Assembly (NCBI RefSeq): GCF_900167155.1
Contig: NZ_FUXU01000009.1
Span: 1-64,000, forward strand
Direction: 5' to 3'
DNA from: Enterovibrio nigricans DSM 22720
GTDB taxonomy: Bacteria; Pseudomonadota; Gammaproteobacteria; Enterobacterales; Vibrionaceae
Length of the DNA: 64,000 bases
Shown piece after piece: positions 21,217 to 30,286 of this stretch (positions are counted from its first letter, which is position 1; every line of letters begins with the position of its first letter). The translations under genes were made by a program, and so were the position numbers. The notes beneath the pieces are model-generated. The model saw only the letters and a list, made by a program, of their open reading frames with translations. It searched no databases and had not been told where the DNA came from.

Positions 21217-24200
21217 ATGCGTCAGGTCACTAAGTGGTTAGTCTTTCTTTTTATAACACTGAAATGCGGCGCAGTTATAGCGTCGAGTCAGGTTCTTGCT
21301 ATTCACTCCTACCATCCTGATTTTTTTTGGACCCAATCTCTTGTTCAGGGCATCGAGTCTGGTACACAAGGGTATGACATTAACGTTGAACATACCTATC
21401 TGGATACAAAGCGTGTTCAATCAGACGGTTATCTTGACGGTCTCAAAGCTCTATATCAAACGCGCCTGGCTAATCATCAATATGATGCCATTTTAACAAC
21501 CGATAACGCGGCGATGTGGCTTGTGAGCCAATTGGCGCATGATATTGGCAACACGCCTGTTATTTTCTCTGGCTTGAATACTTCTACCTCCGCCCTTTCA
21601 TACTCGATACCTAATGTAACGGGGGTGAATGAGGCCATTGATATCTCAGACAACATTGCTTTGATTAAAAATGTACATCCTGACGTGAAGCGAGTTTGGA
21701 TAGTATTGGATGACAGCTTTTCCAGTCGGCAGTACTGGACGTCTATTCAAACCCAACTGGCGGATGGAAAAGATGAACATGTAGAGGTAAAACGGCTTCA
21801 TGGTTTGATGTTTGACGAACTGATTGATCAGGTTTCGAAACGGGAGCCGGGAGACGTCATCCTGTTTGTCTCTTATTTCAAAGATGCCAGTGGCACATTT
21901 ATGGATCACGGCAAGCTTCTGACGGCGTTAACCAGCCGAGCCACGGTACCCATATACGGTGCCAGCAGCTTTATGCTGCCTTATGGCGTTGTGGGCGGCG
22001 TTATGGTCGATGGTGAACATAACGGCAGTGTACAAGCGAGATTGCTGAGAGATGCCCTCACAGCCGAGATGCCGCCGGTGGTCATGAATGCCAATCGCAC
22101 GATGTTCGGCTATGATGCGGCCAAAAAGTGGGGCGTTAATCTTGCCTCCTATCCCAATGCCGTTATCACGGATATGCCACCGTCTTTTTGGTTGGCGAAC
22201 CGAACCGCTGTAAACAGCAGCTTGGCTATTTTAGTGGTCAGTGTGTTTATTATCGCGGTGTTGGCCAAGCACCTGACTAAGCAAAAACAAAGTGAACGTG
22301 CATTGGCGCAAAGTCGAGCGCTGTTTAAAGGCGTATTTGATCAAAGCCATCAATATATTGCTCTGTTGGATTACCACGGCCGGGTTGTGTCGGCAAACGG
22401 GGCTTTTCAGCGGCTATTCCCCGATGCAATGGCGAAATCCGCTTTGCCGCTATGGCGATGGTCTGACTGGCTCAGCGCGGACAGAATAAAATTACATGTT
22501 GAATCTTTGATTGAAGGGCAAACGAGCCGCTTTGAAGCCTGCTTACTGTCAGAGCAACAAAGAGAAGTCATTCTGGATGTGGCGATCAAAGCCTTACCAG
22601 AACACAGCCATGCAGACGCACAAATACTGTTTGAAGCGCGCGATATTAGTCAGCGTAAAGTGGCTGAACAGAAGCTGCAGCGTAGCGAAGTGGAATACCG
22701 CATGCTCTACGAACAGCAGCCCGTTATGCTGCTAACCATCGATCAGCAGTCGCGTATTCAGTCTGTTAACCAATGTGCCTCCGAACTTCTTGGGTTTTCT
22801 AAACGGCATATTCTGGGGCACAAGGTGACAGACTTTTATGCCGATAACAGCCCGCCACCAAGAAGCTTGCTTGCCAGTAAGAAAAAAGACAGTACCAACA
22901 TCTTACGCCGAGAAATTCGCTATCGTACCAGCGATGGACAAGAGCGTTGGATTCGCGAAAGCGTGCGTTCTACGCAGGTGCAATCCCAATTGCTCTTGGT
23001 GGGCGAAGACATCACGGAAAACCGCCGAATGGAGCAACAGCTGCGCTACCAGGCTCAGCATGACTTCTTAACAGGGCTTCGTAACCGAAACTACTTCGAA
23101 ATGTGCTTGGCGGATGCATTGCGTGAAACCAAAGAGATGGGGCTGGTGCACGCCATGTTCTATATCGATTTGGATCAGTTCCGTGTCATCAATGATACCG
23201 TGGGGCACGAGGCTGGTGATGAGGCGTTAAAACAAACGGCACAGGTACTAAAAACCTTGTTGCCGAAAGGTGCGTCATTGGCGCGTCTAGGTGGTGACGA
23301 ATTTGCGGTCATTTGCTACAACTGCAATGAACAAGCGGCATTGAAACAAGGCTACCAAATCCTTGAGGCATTGAGCGGTTTGGACTTTTACTGGGAAAAT
23401 GCGCGACTGGCTTTGGGGTGCTCTGTTGGGGTACGCATGCTTGACCATACCGCAGGCTCACCACAGCAAGTCCATGCTCAGGCCGATACTGCCTGCTTTG
23501 CGGCCAAACATGATGGTCGAAGCCGCGTGCATTTCTATCGTCCTGAAGATCAGGAGTTGCGACGCCATGAGCGCGAGATGGCATTCGTAAACAAAATTCA
23601 TCAGGCGCTCGCGGAAGATAGAATCGAAGTCTATGCACAGTCGATTGTAAAAGTCTCGCCGACGCGCAATGAAAAGTTGTATTTCGAAGTGTTGGTAAGA
23701 ATGCGTGAGCGGACCGGCGAGTATGTTGCACCGGGACAATTTATCTCTGCGGCTGAACGTTACAACATGGCGCACCTGATTGATAAACGTGTCATTGAAA
23801 AAACGTTAGGCTGGTTCGCCGCCAACCCGAAATACGTGGACGATATCGCCATGGTTTCGGTAAACCTATCTGGCCGTTCAATGAGTGATCAGGGATTTAT
23901 TCAGTTCCTGATTGACGCATTACGCTTAAGCATTGTTCCGAGCGATCGCATCTGCCTAGAAATCACTGAAACGGCCGCGATCGGTAACCTGACCGATGCC
24001 ATTGACCTCTTTACCCAGCTGAAAAAACTCGGTTGCACCATTGCCTTGGATGACTTTGGTTCTGGCCTGTCCTCATTTGGTTATCTCAAACGTTTGCCTG
24101 TCGACATTATCAAAATTGATGGGCAATTTGTGCGTGACATAGCCGAGGATGAAACTGACTTTGTGATGGTGCGGGCTATCCATGAATTAGCCACTCAAAT

Positions 24201-24381
24201 GGGTAAAAAGACAGTGGCGGAGTTTGTGGAAAATGATGCCATTCTCCAAAGGTTAAAAACCCTAGGTGTGGATTATGCGCAAGGGTACCACTTCAGTATG
24301 CCAAAACCGATGGATCAGTTAATCATCGAAACCTCCATTCACACTGTTTCTGAACCGTCAGGGACTGCACGCTCGTTGTAG
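21217..24381 (+). CDS. Periplasmic-sensor PAS-GGDEF-EAL cyclic-di-GMP protein
   Basis: A 1054-residue membrane sensor. Parts in order: signal peptide (1-22), a periplasmic ABC-transporter-substrate-binding-like domain (about 23-310; LAIHSYHPDFFWTQSLVQGI), a membrane helix (about 330-350), two PAS-like domains (about 365-475 and 485-610), GGDEF (about 620-780) and EAL (about 795-1030). GGDEF is intact (RLGGDEFAV, about residue 692) but no RxxD inhibitory site precedes it. EAL reads EVL, with the Glu kept, and NLSGRS, DDFGSG, KIDGQFV and the later Glu are present, so phosphodiesterase activity is possible. The ligand is unknown. It stands alone. Confidence 0.9.
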   Translation: MRQVTKWLVFLFITLKCGAVIASSQVLAIHSYHPDFFWTQSLVQGIESGTQGYDINVEHTYLDTKRVQSDGYLDGLKALYQTRLANHQYDAILTTDNAAMWLVSQLAHDIGNTPVIFSGLNTSTSALSYSIPNVTGVNEAIDISDNIALIKNVHPDVKRVWIVLDDSFSSRQYWTSIQTQLADGKDEHVEVKRLHGLMFDELIDQVSKREPGDVILFVSYFKDASGTFMDHGKLLTALTSRATVPIYGASSFMLPYGVVGGVMVDGEHNGSVQARLLRDALTAEMPPVVMNANRTMFGYDAAKKWGVNLASYPNAVITDMPPSFWLANRTAVNSSLAILVVSVFIIAVLAKHLTKQKQSERALAQSRALFKGVFDQSHQYIALLDYHGRVVSANGAFQRLFPDAMAKSALPLWRWSDWLSADRIKLHVESLIEGQTSRFEACLLSEQQREVILDVAIKALPEHSHADAQILFEARDISQRKVAEQKLQRSEVEYRMLYEQQPVMLLTIDQQSRIQSVNQCASELLGFSKRHILGHKVTDFYADNSPPPRSLLASKKKDSTNILRREIRYRTSDGQERWIRESVRSTQVQSQLLLVGEDITENRRMEQQLRYQAQHDFLTGLRNRNYFEMCLADALRETKEMGLVHAMFYIDLDQFRVINDTVGHEAGDEALKQTAQVLKTLLPKGASLARLGGDEFAVICYNCNEQAALKQGYQILEALSGLDFYWENARLALGCSVGVRMLDHTAGSPQQVHAQADTACFAAKHDGRSRVHFYRPEDQELRRHEREMAFVNKIHQALAEDRIEVYAQSIVKVSPTRNEKLYFEVLVRMRERTGEYVAPGQFISAAERYNMAHLIDKRVIEKTLGWFAANPKYVDDIAMVSVNLSGRSMSDQGFIQFLIDALRLSIVPSDRICLEITETAAIGNLTDAIDLFTQLKKLGCTIALDDFGSGLSSFGYLKRLPVDIIKIDGQFVRDIAEDETDFVMVRAIHELATQMGKKTVAEFVENDAILQRLKTLGVDYAQGYHFSMPKPMDQLIIETSIHTVSEPSGTARSL

Positions 24382-24489
24382 TGCTGTCATAACGGGAAGC
24401 GTTTTTTAGTTCGGTTGGTCTTGCCGAAATCTGCACCTTCAGCGTATTTGGAGGTATACTCGGCGAGATTATCGTTCTGGAGAACTCAG

Positions 24490-25260
24490 GTGCAGATTGC
24501 TTTAACCTGCGAAGCGCCGTCGCGCGCTGACACCCTTACTGACATAGCCGCCCGCTGGGGTATTACCCATGATGACAATGCAAACTTTGCATTGGTACTG
24601 ACGGACACTCGCCTTGAGTTGCGTAAACGTGATGAGCCTAAGCTTGGTGCAGTTTATGTGGATCTCGTTGGGGGAACCGTGGGCCATCGCCGCAAGTTTG
24701 GTGGTGGTAAAGGCCAATCTATCGCGAAAGCCGTCGGGCTAAATAAAGGTGCGACGCCGACAGTGTTAGACGCAACCGCTGGCCTTGGACGAGACGCCTT
24801 TGTACTGGCATCGTTGGGGTGTTATGTGCAAATGGTGGAGCGTAATCCTGTGGTTGCCGCGTTACTGGATGACGGTTTGGAAAGAGCAAAAGCTGATCCT
24901 GAAATAGGTCACTGGGTCAGTGAGCGGATGTCAATGGTGCATGCTTCAAGCCATGATGCGTTGGCAAAACTTGTCGAAGACGGTGAGGTGACGCGCCCTG
25001 ATGTGGTGTATCTGGACCCCATGTACCCACACAAAAAAAAATCGGCTTTGGTTAAAAAAGAAATGCGGGTGTTCCAGTCGCTCGTGGGTGCTGACCATGA
25101 CGCGGATGGCTTGTTTGAACCTGCGTATGCGCTTGCCAGTAAACGCGTAGTCGTGAAGCGTCCAGATTATGCGGAGTTCCTAGCGAACAAAACGCCATCT
25201 ACTCAAATCGAAACCAAGAAAAATCGTTTTGATGTGTATGTCAAAGCGGCTATGCGTTAA
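24490..25260 (+). CDS. rsmJ: 16S rRNA (guanine1516-N2)-methyltransferase RsmJ
   Basis: A class I SAM methyltransferase that modifies G1516 of 16S rRNA. Features: [30 protein letters not shown], the SAM site [31 protein letters not shown] and the catalytic-type [19 protein letters not shown]. The frame is open from 24415, but the family N-terminus and GGAGAA at 24479-24484 favour the GTG at 24490, giving 256 residues, close to E. coli RsmJ (250). Confidence 0.92.
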   Translation: MQIALTCEAPSRADTLTDIAARWGITHDDNANFALVLTDTRLELRKRDEPKLGAVYVDLVGGTVGHRRKFGGGKGQSIAKAVGLNKGATPTVLDATAGLGRDAFVLASLGCYVQMVERNPVVAALLDDGLERAKADPEIGHWVSERMSMVHASSHDALAKLVEDGEVTRPDVVYLDPMYPHKKKSALVKKEMRVFQSLVGADHDADGLFEPAYALASKRVVVKRPDYAEFLANKTPSTQIETKKNRFDVYVKAAMR

Positions 25261-25287
25261 ACGGTTTAACGGCGGAGGTGTTTCTGT

Positions 25288-25446
25288 TTGGCTAAGACGC
25301 TGTGTGATTGGAAAAGCAAAGAGATAGAAAGCAGGCTTGATGACCTATTCAAGCTGGTGAAAAAGCCTGAATTCGTGTGCCGAAAGTGCGCACGCGTTGC
25401 AAATACTTCGAAGGTATTGTGCAAGCCCATCCTTTTAAAAGACTAA
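25288..25446 (+). CDS. Small 52-residue Cys-containing protein (unnamed)
   Basis: A TTG-started frame, with GGAGG at 25274-25278 nine bases upstream, encodes 52 residues beginning MAKTLCDWKSKEIESRLDDL. The second half has C-x2-C (CRKCARVANTSKVLCK) plus a third Cys ten residues on, and an earlier Cys at position 6, so it may bind zinc or another metal. Codon use is like that of its neighbours, and it follows rsmJ after 27 bases in the same direction, so co-transcription is likely. I do not recognise a named family; the alternation of basic and acidic residues and the ribosome site argue that it is real. Confidence 0.7.
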   Translation: MAKTLCDWKSKEIESRLDDLFKLVKKPEFVCRKCARVANTSKVLCKPILLKD

Positions 25447-25458
25447 CGCTTTGAATCA

Positions 25459-25482
25459 AAAACGCCTCCATACGGAGGCGTA
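25459..25482 (-). terminator. Terminator for the 30-residue membrane ORF (minus strand)
   Basis: ACGCCTCC / GGAGGCGT with a 4-base loop. Read on the minus strand the stem is followed by TTTTT; on the plus strand it is followed by AAGGG. So it serves the small minus-strand gene just to its right. Confidence 0.8.
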
Positions 25483-25498
25483 AGGGTAAGGTGTTGGA

Positions 25499-25591
25499 TT
25501 ACTCCATACCTTTAACCAGCAGAACTGTCAGTAGACCGGTAACTACCGATACCAACAGACCTGACACGATGATCCAAGGTAACATATCCAT
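25499..25591 (-). CDS. Putative 30-residue single-pass membrane protein
   Basis: ATG to TAA encodes 30 residues starting MDMLPWIIVSGLLVSVVTG and ending LVKGME. A hydrophobic stretch of about 20 residues ends in Lys and Glu, as in small bitopic proteins that attach to larger membrane complexes. A strong minus-strand terminator follows its stop codon by 17 bases, which supports a real short transcript. The Shine-Dalgarno sequence is weak, and a second Met two codons in is an alternative start. No named family is recognised. Confidence 0.6.
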   Translation of the reverse strand: MDMLPWIIVSGLLVSVVTGLLTVLLVKGME

Positions 25592-25691
25592 GATAGAGCG
25601 GGCTCACTTATAAAAGGTGCTAAAAATTATTTTTTGTTACGTGCCTATTTGATAACAGCTACTTTGTCTTAACAACCACCTGTAAATAGCA

Positions 25692-25707
25692 GTTAATCAT
25701 TATTAAC
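25692..25707. promoter_or_regulatory. Perfect 16-bp palindrome upstream of the 30-residue ORF
   Basis: GTTAATCATTATTAAC is a perfect palindrome, 101 bases upstream of the small membrane ORF start. GTTAAT half-sites recall ArcA-type and other repressor operators; which protein binds is not known. The rest of 25592-25758 is AT-rich with no other gene seen. Confidence 0.45.
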
Positions 25708-25758
25708 AGGTTGAAACATATTGCTTTGTATATGGACACTCTGTCTGTGAACGCGTAC

Positions 25759-25784
25759 AAAAAAACGCCCAGAAGGGCGTTTTA
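25759..25784 (-). terminator. Terminator of the hemCDXY operon (minus strand)
   Basis: AAAACGCCC / GGGCGTTTT stem with AGAA loop, followed on the minus strand by a run of seven T, just after the hemY stop. Confidence 0.85.
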
Positions 25785-25799
25785 TGATCAAGGAATGTT

Positions 25800-26987
25800 T
25801 TAGTCTTTGTGAGGCAGTGCAAGCTTCAATGCTTCGCGTGAAAGGCTGTTCGCTGTTCCTGAATCGTTAAGTTTTTCCAGTGTATCGACTAGCCATGCAT
25901 AGTCGGTAACATCGGCCCTCACATCCAGTGCCTTTTCAAAGTGTTGGCGGGCTTCATCCCACTTACCTTCGCGGAAATAAAGCTGCCCTAATGCGCTGTG
26001 CGTCACCGGGTTATTTTCATTGTATCGCAGTAAATCCTGCAACTTTACAATCGCTGGGTGGTAATCCGGTAGGTTGAGCTCGGGAAGTAAGGCAATGAGG
26101 TGCTCGTCAGGGTTCTTTTTTAGATTCTCACGCAAAATGACGTAAGCCTCAGAATCGGCTTGCCTAGAAATCAGCTGTTTAACCAAACAGGCTATCAATG
26201 GCGTTTGCTGACGCGCGGCGCGCGACAAACTGTTCCAGTGCGCTAAAAGGCCATCGCTACCTTTTTGAGACGCAATGTGTGCCATTAGGCCACATTCCGC
26301 TTTTTGTTCTAATTTAGCCGCTTCTACGTCGCTGATTGCCTTGACGCGCTTCAGTGATGGCAACAGGCGGAGTAATGCTTGCCAGTCTTGAAGTTGTAGA
26401 AAGGTATCTTTCAGCAAAATGAGCAGAACGGCATTTCGTGGGTTGGCGTCAACCAATCCCTGTAGGCTTGCCAGAGCTTCTTCATATTGCCCTTGGCGAT
26501 ATTGCAACTTCGCACGGGTCAATGCGGTTGCTAGGCTGTCGGCGCCAATGTCGTTCGCGTGTTGCAAATATTTGTCGCGGCTGTCGACATCGCCACGGCT
26601 TTGCGCGGCTTCAGCTGCTGCTAAGTAATTTAGCAGCGGTGAATCACTGTTTGATGCACCTTTGACGACCAGTTTCTCGGCTTGTTTCCAGTCACCTTCC
26701 AGCAGTTTCAACATGCCGTCATTCGTGAGCGCGCGTGCCTTTTTGTTCTTTCTGCTGGAAAACCAGCCTCGGGTTGAACTTGAAAGCGAAAACAGCTTAC
26801 GAATAATGGCTTCCAGCAAGAAAAATGCACCGAATGCAACCACGACCAAAATGATCAGTGTCGTCAGGCTCATCTCAATGGTTTGATTTGCCGCTGAGAT
26901 AAGTACGTATCCTTGGTTGCCCGCCAATTCCGGCCCTACGACGATACCCGCGATCAGCGCAAGAACCAGTAGAAGAATCTTGATCAT
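25800..26987 (-). CDS. hemY: HemY protein (TPR membrane protein of the hem operon)
   Basis: A 395-residue inner-membrane protein with two N-terminal hydrophobic helices (about 1-20 and 42-65), then a long helical region of TPR-like repeats (for example LGQLYFREGKWDEARQHFEKAL near residues 330-350). E. coli HemY is encoded in the same place after hemX; its exact role is not settled, with links to haem traffic or protein complexes at the membrane. It overlaps hemX by four bases. It is unrelated to the protoporphyrinogen oxidase HemY of Gram-positive bacteria. Confidence 0.92.
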   Translation of the reverse strand: MIKILLLVLALIAGIVVGPELAGNQGYVLISAANQTIEMSLTTLIILVVVAFGAFFLLEAIIRKLFSLSSSTRGWFSSRKNKKARALTNDGMLKLLEGDWKQAEKLVVKGASNSDSPLLNYLAAAEAAQSRGDVDSRDKYLQHANDIGADSLATALTRAKLQYRQGQYEEALASLQGLVDANPRNAVLLILLKDTFLQLQDWQALLRLLPSLKRVKAISDVEAAKLEQKAECGLMAHIASQKGSDGLLAHWNSLSRAARQQTPLIACLVKQLISRQADSEAYVILRENLKKNPDEHLIALLPELNLPDYHPAIVKLQDLLRYNENNPVTHSALGQLYFREGKWDEARQHFEKALDVRADVTDYAWLVDTLEKLNDSGTANSLSREALKLALPHKD

Positions 26988-28219
26988 TGGCTCGCCCCCT
27001 CTGTTGGTAGCGGAGCCAGATCACGACGTAACCTTTCTGCCAGCATATCGCTGACCAATTGCTGGCTGTTCAGCGCATCTGGGTAGCTGACATCAATCGT
27101 CTGTTGGCTCAAGTAGTTCAGCGTATCAATGAAGCTTTCCGTAATTTTGGCATCTTGATTATAAAAACGCTCTGCCCACGCGGTCGCTGTTTTCAGTGAT
27201 TCTGCGTAAAGGCGTCCGTTATCGCGGTAAACCGCAGTCATTGCCTGATCCAGCTTTGCTTTCAGGTTTTCTTGCAAATAGAAGGTTTGGGCTGGAGTCA
27301 GCAAAGGGATCACATTGCCATCACGCTTACGATAAGTAATGAACTGGCCGACAAAGTCATTCAAGGACGCTTTCAGATTTTGTTGCCAATCATCCACATT
27401 GGTTGACACGGTTTCAGGCGTGAATTCCTGTGCGTCAGGCATGATGGCGTTTGCCAGAGGAAGCTTATCAACTTCTTGTTGCAAGCTGGTCAGACGCAGG
27501 ACAATGCCATCGACATCAATACGTTTGATGGCTTTAAGCTGTTGGATATCTTTGGCCATGGCCTGACGAATTGGCGTTAAAGACGGGTCATTCAATTCAG
27601 CAATACGCTGATCTGCCGTTTCCATTAAGGTTGTCGCGGTCAGCACGTCACGCTCAAGCCATAATTGGCGGCCTGCCTGATTGACCAGATATTCTGCTTC
27701 TGCGAGCAGCCAATCGTTAGGACGACGCCCTTTCATGTCAGCCAGGGCTTTTTGCAAGCTGTTAATGGTTTTGTCTTGCTGAGCAATCAGCACATGGGTG
27801 TCTTGCGTGGCCTTTTTAACTGCCGCTTCCGCGTTGTCTGCACTGCTTGCGAGCGCTTGCTTCAAATCGGAAATCTGACTGTTCATGGCAGCAAGCTGTG
27901 CATGCGTTTGCAAGGCTTGTTGGTGGCCGTGATAGTAGAGGCCAGCACCGAGCGCAATCACCAAGACAATCGCGACGGTCGCCAGTTTATTCCCGCCTTT
28001 TTTCTTTTCGGCAGGTTTAGCGTCCGTGGTTGGTGCTTGCTTTGTATTTTCGGCGGACGCAGCGGCATTTGCCGAGGCTGTCTTGTCAGTGGATGCGTTT
28101 GCATTGTTTGTAGGGGAATTGCTGGCTTTTTTGGCAGAAGCTGGCTTTTCCTTGCCGGTAGAGGATGCTGGCACTGAAGCGTTTTTGTCTGTGCCCGAAG
28201 TCTTATTGTTGTCTGTCAT
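26984..28219 (-). CDS. hemX: HemX membrane protein
   Basis: A 411-residue protein. The first 75 residues are a Lys/Ala/Thr/Ser-rich cytoplasmic tail of low complexity; one membrane helix follows (LATVAIVLVIALGAGLYYHG, about 78-97), then a coiled coil and a helical periplasmic domain (RPNDWLLAEAEYLVNQAGRQL). It is often labelled uroporphyrinogen-III methyltransferase, but no SAM motif is visible. The role is unknown. It lies between hemD and hemY, overlapping hemY and ending four bases after the hemD stop region. Confidence 0.92.
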   Translation of the reverse strand: MTDNNKTSGTDKNASVPASSTGKEKPASAKKASNSPTNNANASTDKTASANAAASAENTKQAPTTDAKPAEKKKGGNKLATVAIVLVIALGAGLYYHGHQQALQTHAQLAAMNSQISDLKQALASSADNAEAAVKKATQDTHVLIAQQDKTINSLQKALADMKGRRPNDWLLAEAEYLVNQAGRQLWLERDVLTATTLMETADQRIAELNDPSLTPIRQAMAKDIQQLKAIKRIDVDGIVLRLTSLQQEVDKLPLANAIMPDAQEFTPETVSTNVDDWQQNLKASLNDFVGQFITYRKRDGNVIPLLTPAQTFYLQENLKAKLDQAMTAVYRDNGRLYAESLKTATAWAERFYNQDAKITESFIDTLNYLSQQTIDVSYPDALNSQQLVSDMLAERLRRDLAPLPTEGASQ

Positions 28220-28223
28220 CCGA

Positions 28224-28976
28224 TTATCCCGAGTTGTTCATCTCGCATAACGCGTGAAGCAGCGTCGTATTTGACGGGCTGCTTACGCAACTAATGGCGT
28301 TGAAACCAAGCTCAATTGCTTGATTGTAAATCCGTTTGCTAGGCACCAGTATATGGCATTCTCGCAACCATTGCTGGTCATGGGATGAGAATGATTGATA
28401 CATCAGTGCAAGCTGTTCGCCGCTGGTGAATACGACGGTATCGACGCTTGCCTTGTGCCATTGCTCTATTTGGGATGATAAGTGCTTGTCATCCCAGTGT
28501 CGTTGATAGGCCTCAAAATAGCGTACTTGCGCACCATTTTTTGCTAAGGTATTACCGAGTAGCGCGCGTCCGCCATTTCCTCTTAGGATCAAGACACTCA
28601 GCCCTTTGGCATTACCGAATAAAGGCAGCGTCAACATGCCTTCACTGTCCTCTGTGGGGGGCTGTATCGCTTCTATATTCGTGAGTGACTTCCAGACGGA
28701 GGCAGTTTTTGCGCCGACAGCGACATAATGCAGATCGTCTCGCCATGACTGGTTATTCGTCGCCAATGCGCCCGCAGCGTATTCGATAGATCTTGGGCTT
28801 ATCGCAATGACCACGCTGCCTGAGGGTAAGTCACACAAGGTTTGGCTTAGAGAAGGAAGATCGTCACCGGGATTGAAGGACAGTAAAGGCGCGGGAAGCG
28901 CCTTTACTCCTAAGAGGTTTAACTGTGCAACCAGCTCTTCACACGCGGGTGAAGGGCGAACGACCAGGACGGTCAT
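28224..28976 (-). CDS. hemD: Uroporphyrinogen-III synthase HemD
   Basis: HemD closes hydroxymethylbilane with inversion of ring D to make uroporphyrinogen III. The 250-residue protein starts [19 protein letters not shown] and has the two-lobed Rossmann-like pattern with [33 protein letters not shown] and [12 protein letters not shown]. HemD sequences vary widely, but these points and the position, overlapping hemC by four bases, make the call safe. Confidence 0.95.
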   Translation of the reverse strand: MTVLVVRPSPACEELVAQLNLLGVKALPAPLLSFNPGDDLPSLSQTLCDLPSGSVVIAISPRSIEYAAGALATNNQSWRDDLHYVAVGAKTASVWKSLTNIEAIQPPTEDSEGMLTLPLFGNAKGLSVLILRGNGGRALLGNTLAKNGAQVRYFEAYQRHWDDKHLSSQIEQWHKASVDTVVFTSGEQLALMYQSFSSHDQQWLRECHILVPSKRIYNQAIELGFNAISCVSSPSNTTLLHALCEMNNSG

Positions 28977-29908
28977 ATTTCGTCCTGATACAGGGTTTCC
29001 AAAATGATACGTGCGCCGTCATCCAGCAATTGCTCTGCCAAACCTGTACCCAACTCTTCCGCTTTTTCCAACGGGCCGGTTACTTCACCACTGATGATTT
29101 TGCTACCATCGGGTTCGCCAACGAGGGCACGCAGATGGATTTGGTCACCATGTATTTCAGAGTAACTGCCGATGGGTACCTGGCAACCACCCATAAGGCG
29201 ATTGTTCATGGCACGTTCGCATAACACGCGGTAAGTGGTATTTGCATCAGACAGTGGCTCAAGCAGCGCGCGAACTCGGGTATCGTCCAATCGACATTCA
29301 ATACCGACAGCACCTTGGCCCACCGCTGGCAGAATTTCTTCAGGTTCGATTTCGTTGCGAATACGGTCGTGAAGTCCCAGACGCTTCAAGCCCGCAGCGG
29401 CAAGAATGATGGCGTCGTATTCGCCGTTATCCAGTTTCCCAAGACGGGTACCGACGTTGCCACGAAGATCTTTCACCACCAAGTCTGGGCGCATAGCACG
29501 AACTTGACATTGACGGCGCAGGCTAGATGTACCTACAACTGCGCCTTGCGGCAATGCACTGAGGCTTTCGTGATGGTTGGAAACAAACGCATCGCGTGGG
29601 TCGTCTCGCTCACAGATAGTTACCAGACCTAGACCTTCTGGAAACTCCACCGGCACGTCTTTCATTGAATGCACAGCAATATCAGCGCGGCCTTCCATCA
29701 TGGCTTGTTCAAGCTCTTTCACGAACAGGCCTTTACCGCCCACTTTTGCCAGTGGGGTATCTAAAATAATGTCGCCTTTGGTGACCATAGGTACCAATTC
29801 TACAACCAGTCCTGGATGCGTCGTTTCAAGGGCGTGTTTTACGTATTCTGCCTGCCACAATGCCAGTGGGCTTTTGCGTGTCGCGATGCGAACGGGAGTT
29901 GAATTCAT
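28973..29908 (-). CDS. hemC: Hydroxymethylbilane synthase (porphobilinogen deaminase) HemC
   Basis: HemC polymerises four porphobilinogens into hydroxymethylbilane on a dipyrromethane cofactor. The 311-residue protein has [50 protein letters not shown] and the cofactor cysteine in [11 protein letters not shown]. The frame is open to 29947; the family N-terminus favours ATG at 29908 ([13 protein letters not shown]), with ATG at 29920 also possible. It is the first gene of hemCDXY and divergent from cyaA. Confidence 0.95.
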   Translation of the reverse strand: MNSTPVRIATRKSPLALWQAEYVKHALETTHPGLVVELVPMVTKGDIILDTPLAKVGGKGLFVKELEQAMMEGRADIAVHSMKDVPVEFPEGLGLVTICERDDPRDAFVSNHHESLSALPQGAVVGTSSLRRQCQVRAMRPDLVVKDLRGNVGTRLGKLDNGEYDAIILAAAGLKRLGLHDRIRNEIEPEEILPAVGQGAVGIECRLDDTRVRALLEPLSDANTTYRVLCERAMNNRLMGGCQVPIGSYSEIHGDQIHLRALVGEPDGSKIISGEVTGPLEKAEELGTGLAEQLLDDGARIILETLYQDEI

Positions 29909-30023
29909 AATAGCGTCCATATAATTTTCTTGGGCAAATCTTATCACCGCTTGTTATTGCTTGATAATAGAAGCGAATAACTTGGTTAAATCGTGCGAAG
30001 TTAAACGACTTAGTCTAGGCTGA

Positions 30024-30039
30024 TGTGATGGAGATCAAA
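30024..30039. promoter_or_regulatory. Candidate CRP site between hemC and cyaA
   Basis: TGTGA-N6-TCAAA matches the cAMP-CRP consensus TGTGA-N6-TCACA at nine of ten positions. It lies in the 378-bp divergent spacer 29909-30286, which otherwise holds only AT-rich promoter-like sequence. CRP repression of cyaA is known in E. coli; autoregulation here is inference. Confidence 0.45.
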
Positions 30040-30286
30040 TATTTTGGGTCTTGTCAGGGAATATAACCTTGCTTGGTTCACTGTTTTTTGAATCAAATTT
30101 GAGATAAAGCGTTGTGTATCTCACAGTTTTGGTCATATAGTGAGCAAAGTGAAGCGAGAATATAGAGACGTTGGTCGCTTTACGCTCCGAAGAAAAACTG
30201 TTAGATTGATCACGTTTTTATCCATGGGCTCCGTGGTCATATTATAACCGGACCCGTTACGTTGACTAGGATGTCGGCAACTTTGG

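Noticed and set aside
26984-28219. Uroporphyrinogen-III methyltransferase activity for HemX
   Set aside because: That label is common, but no SAM-binding motif is visible; the protein is a membrane-anchored coiled-coil protein.
30109-30126. Second CRP site in the hemC-cyaA spacer
   Set aside because: TCACA is a good half site, but the base positions six further upstream read CGTTG rather than TGTGA.
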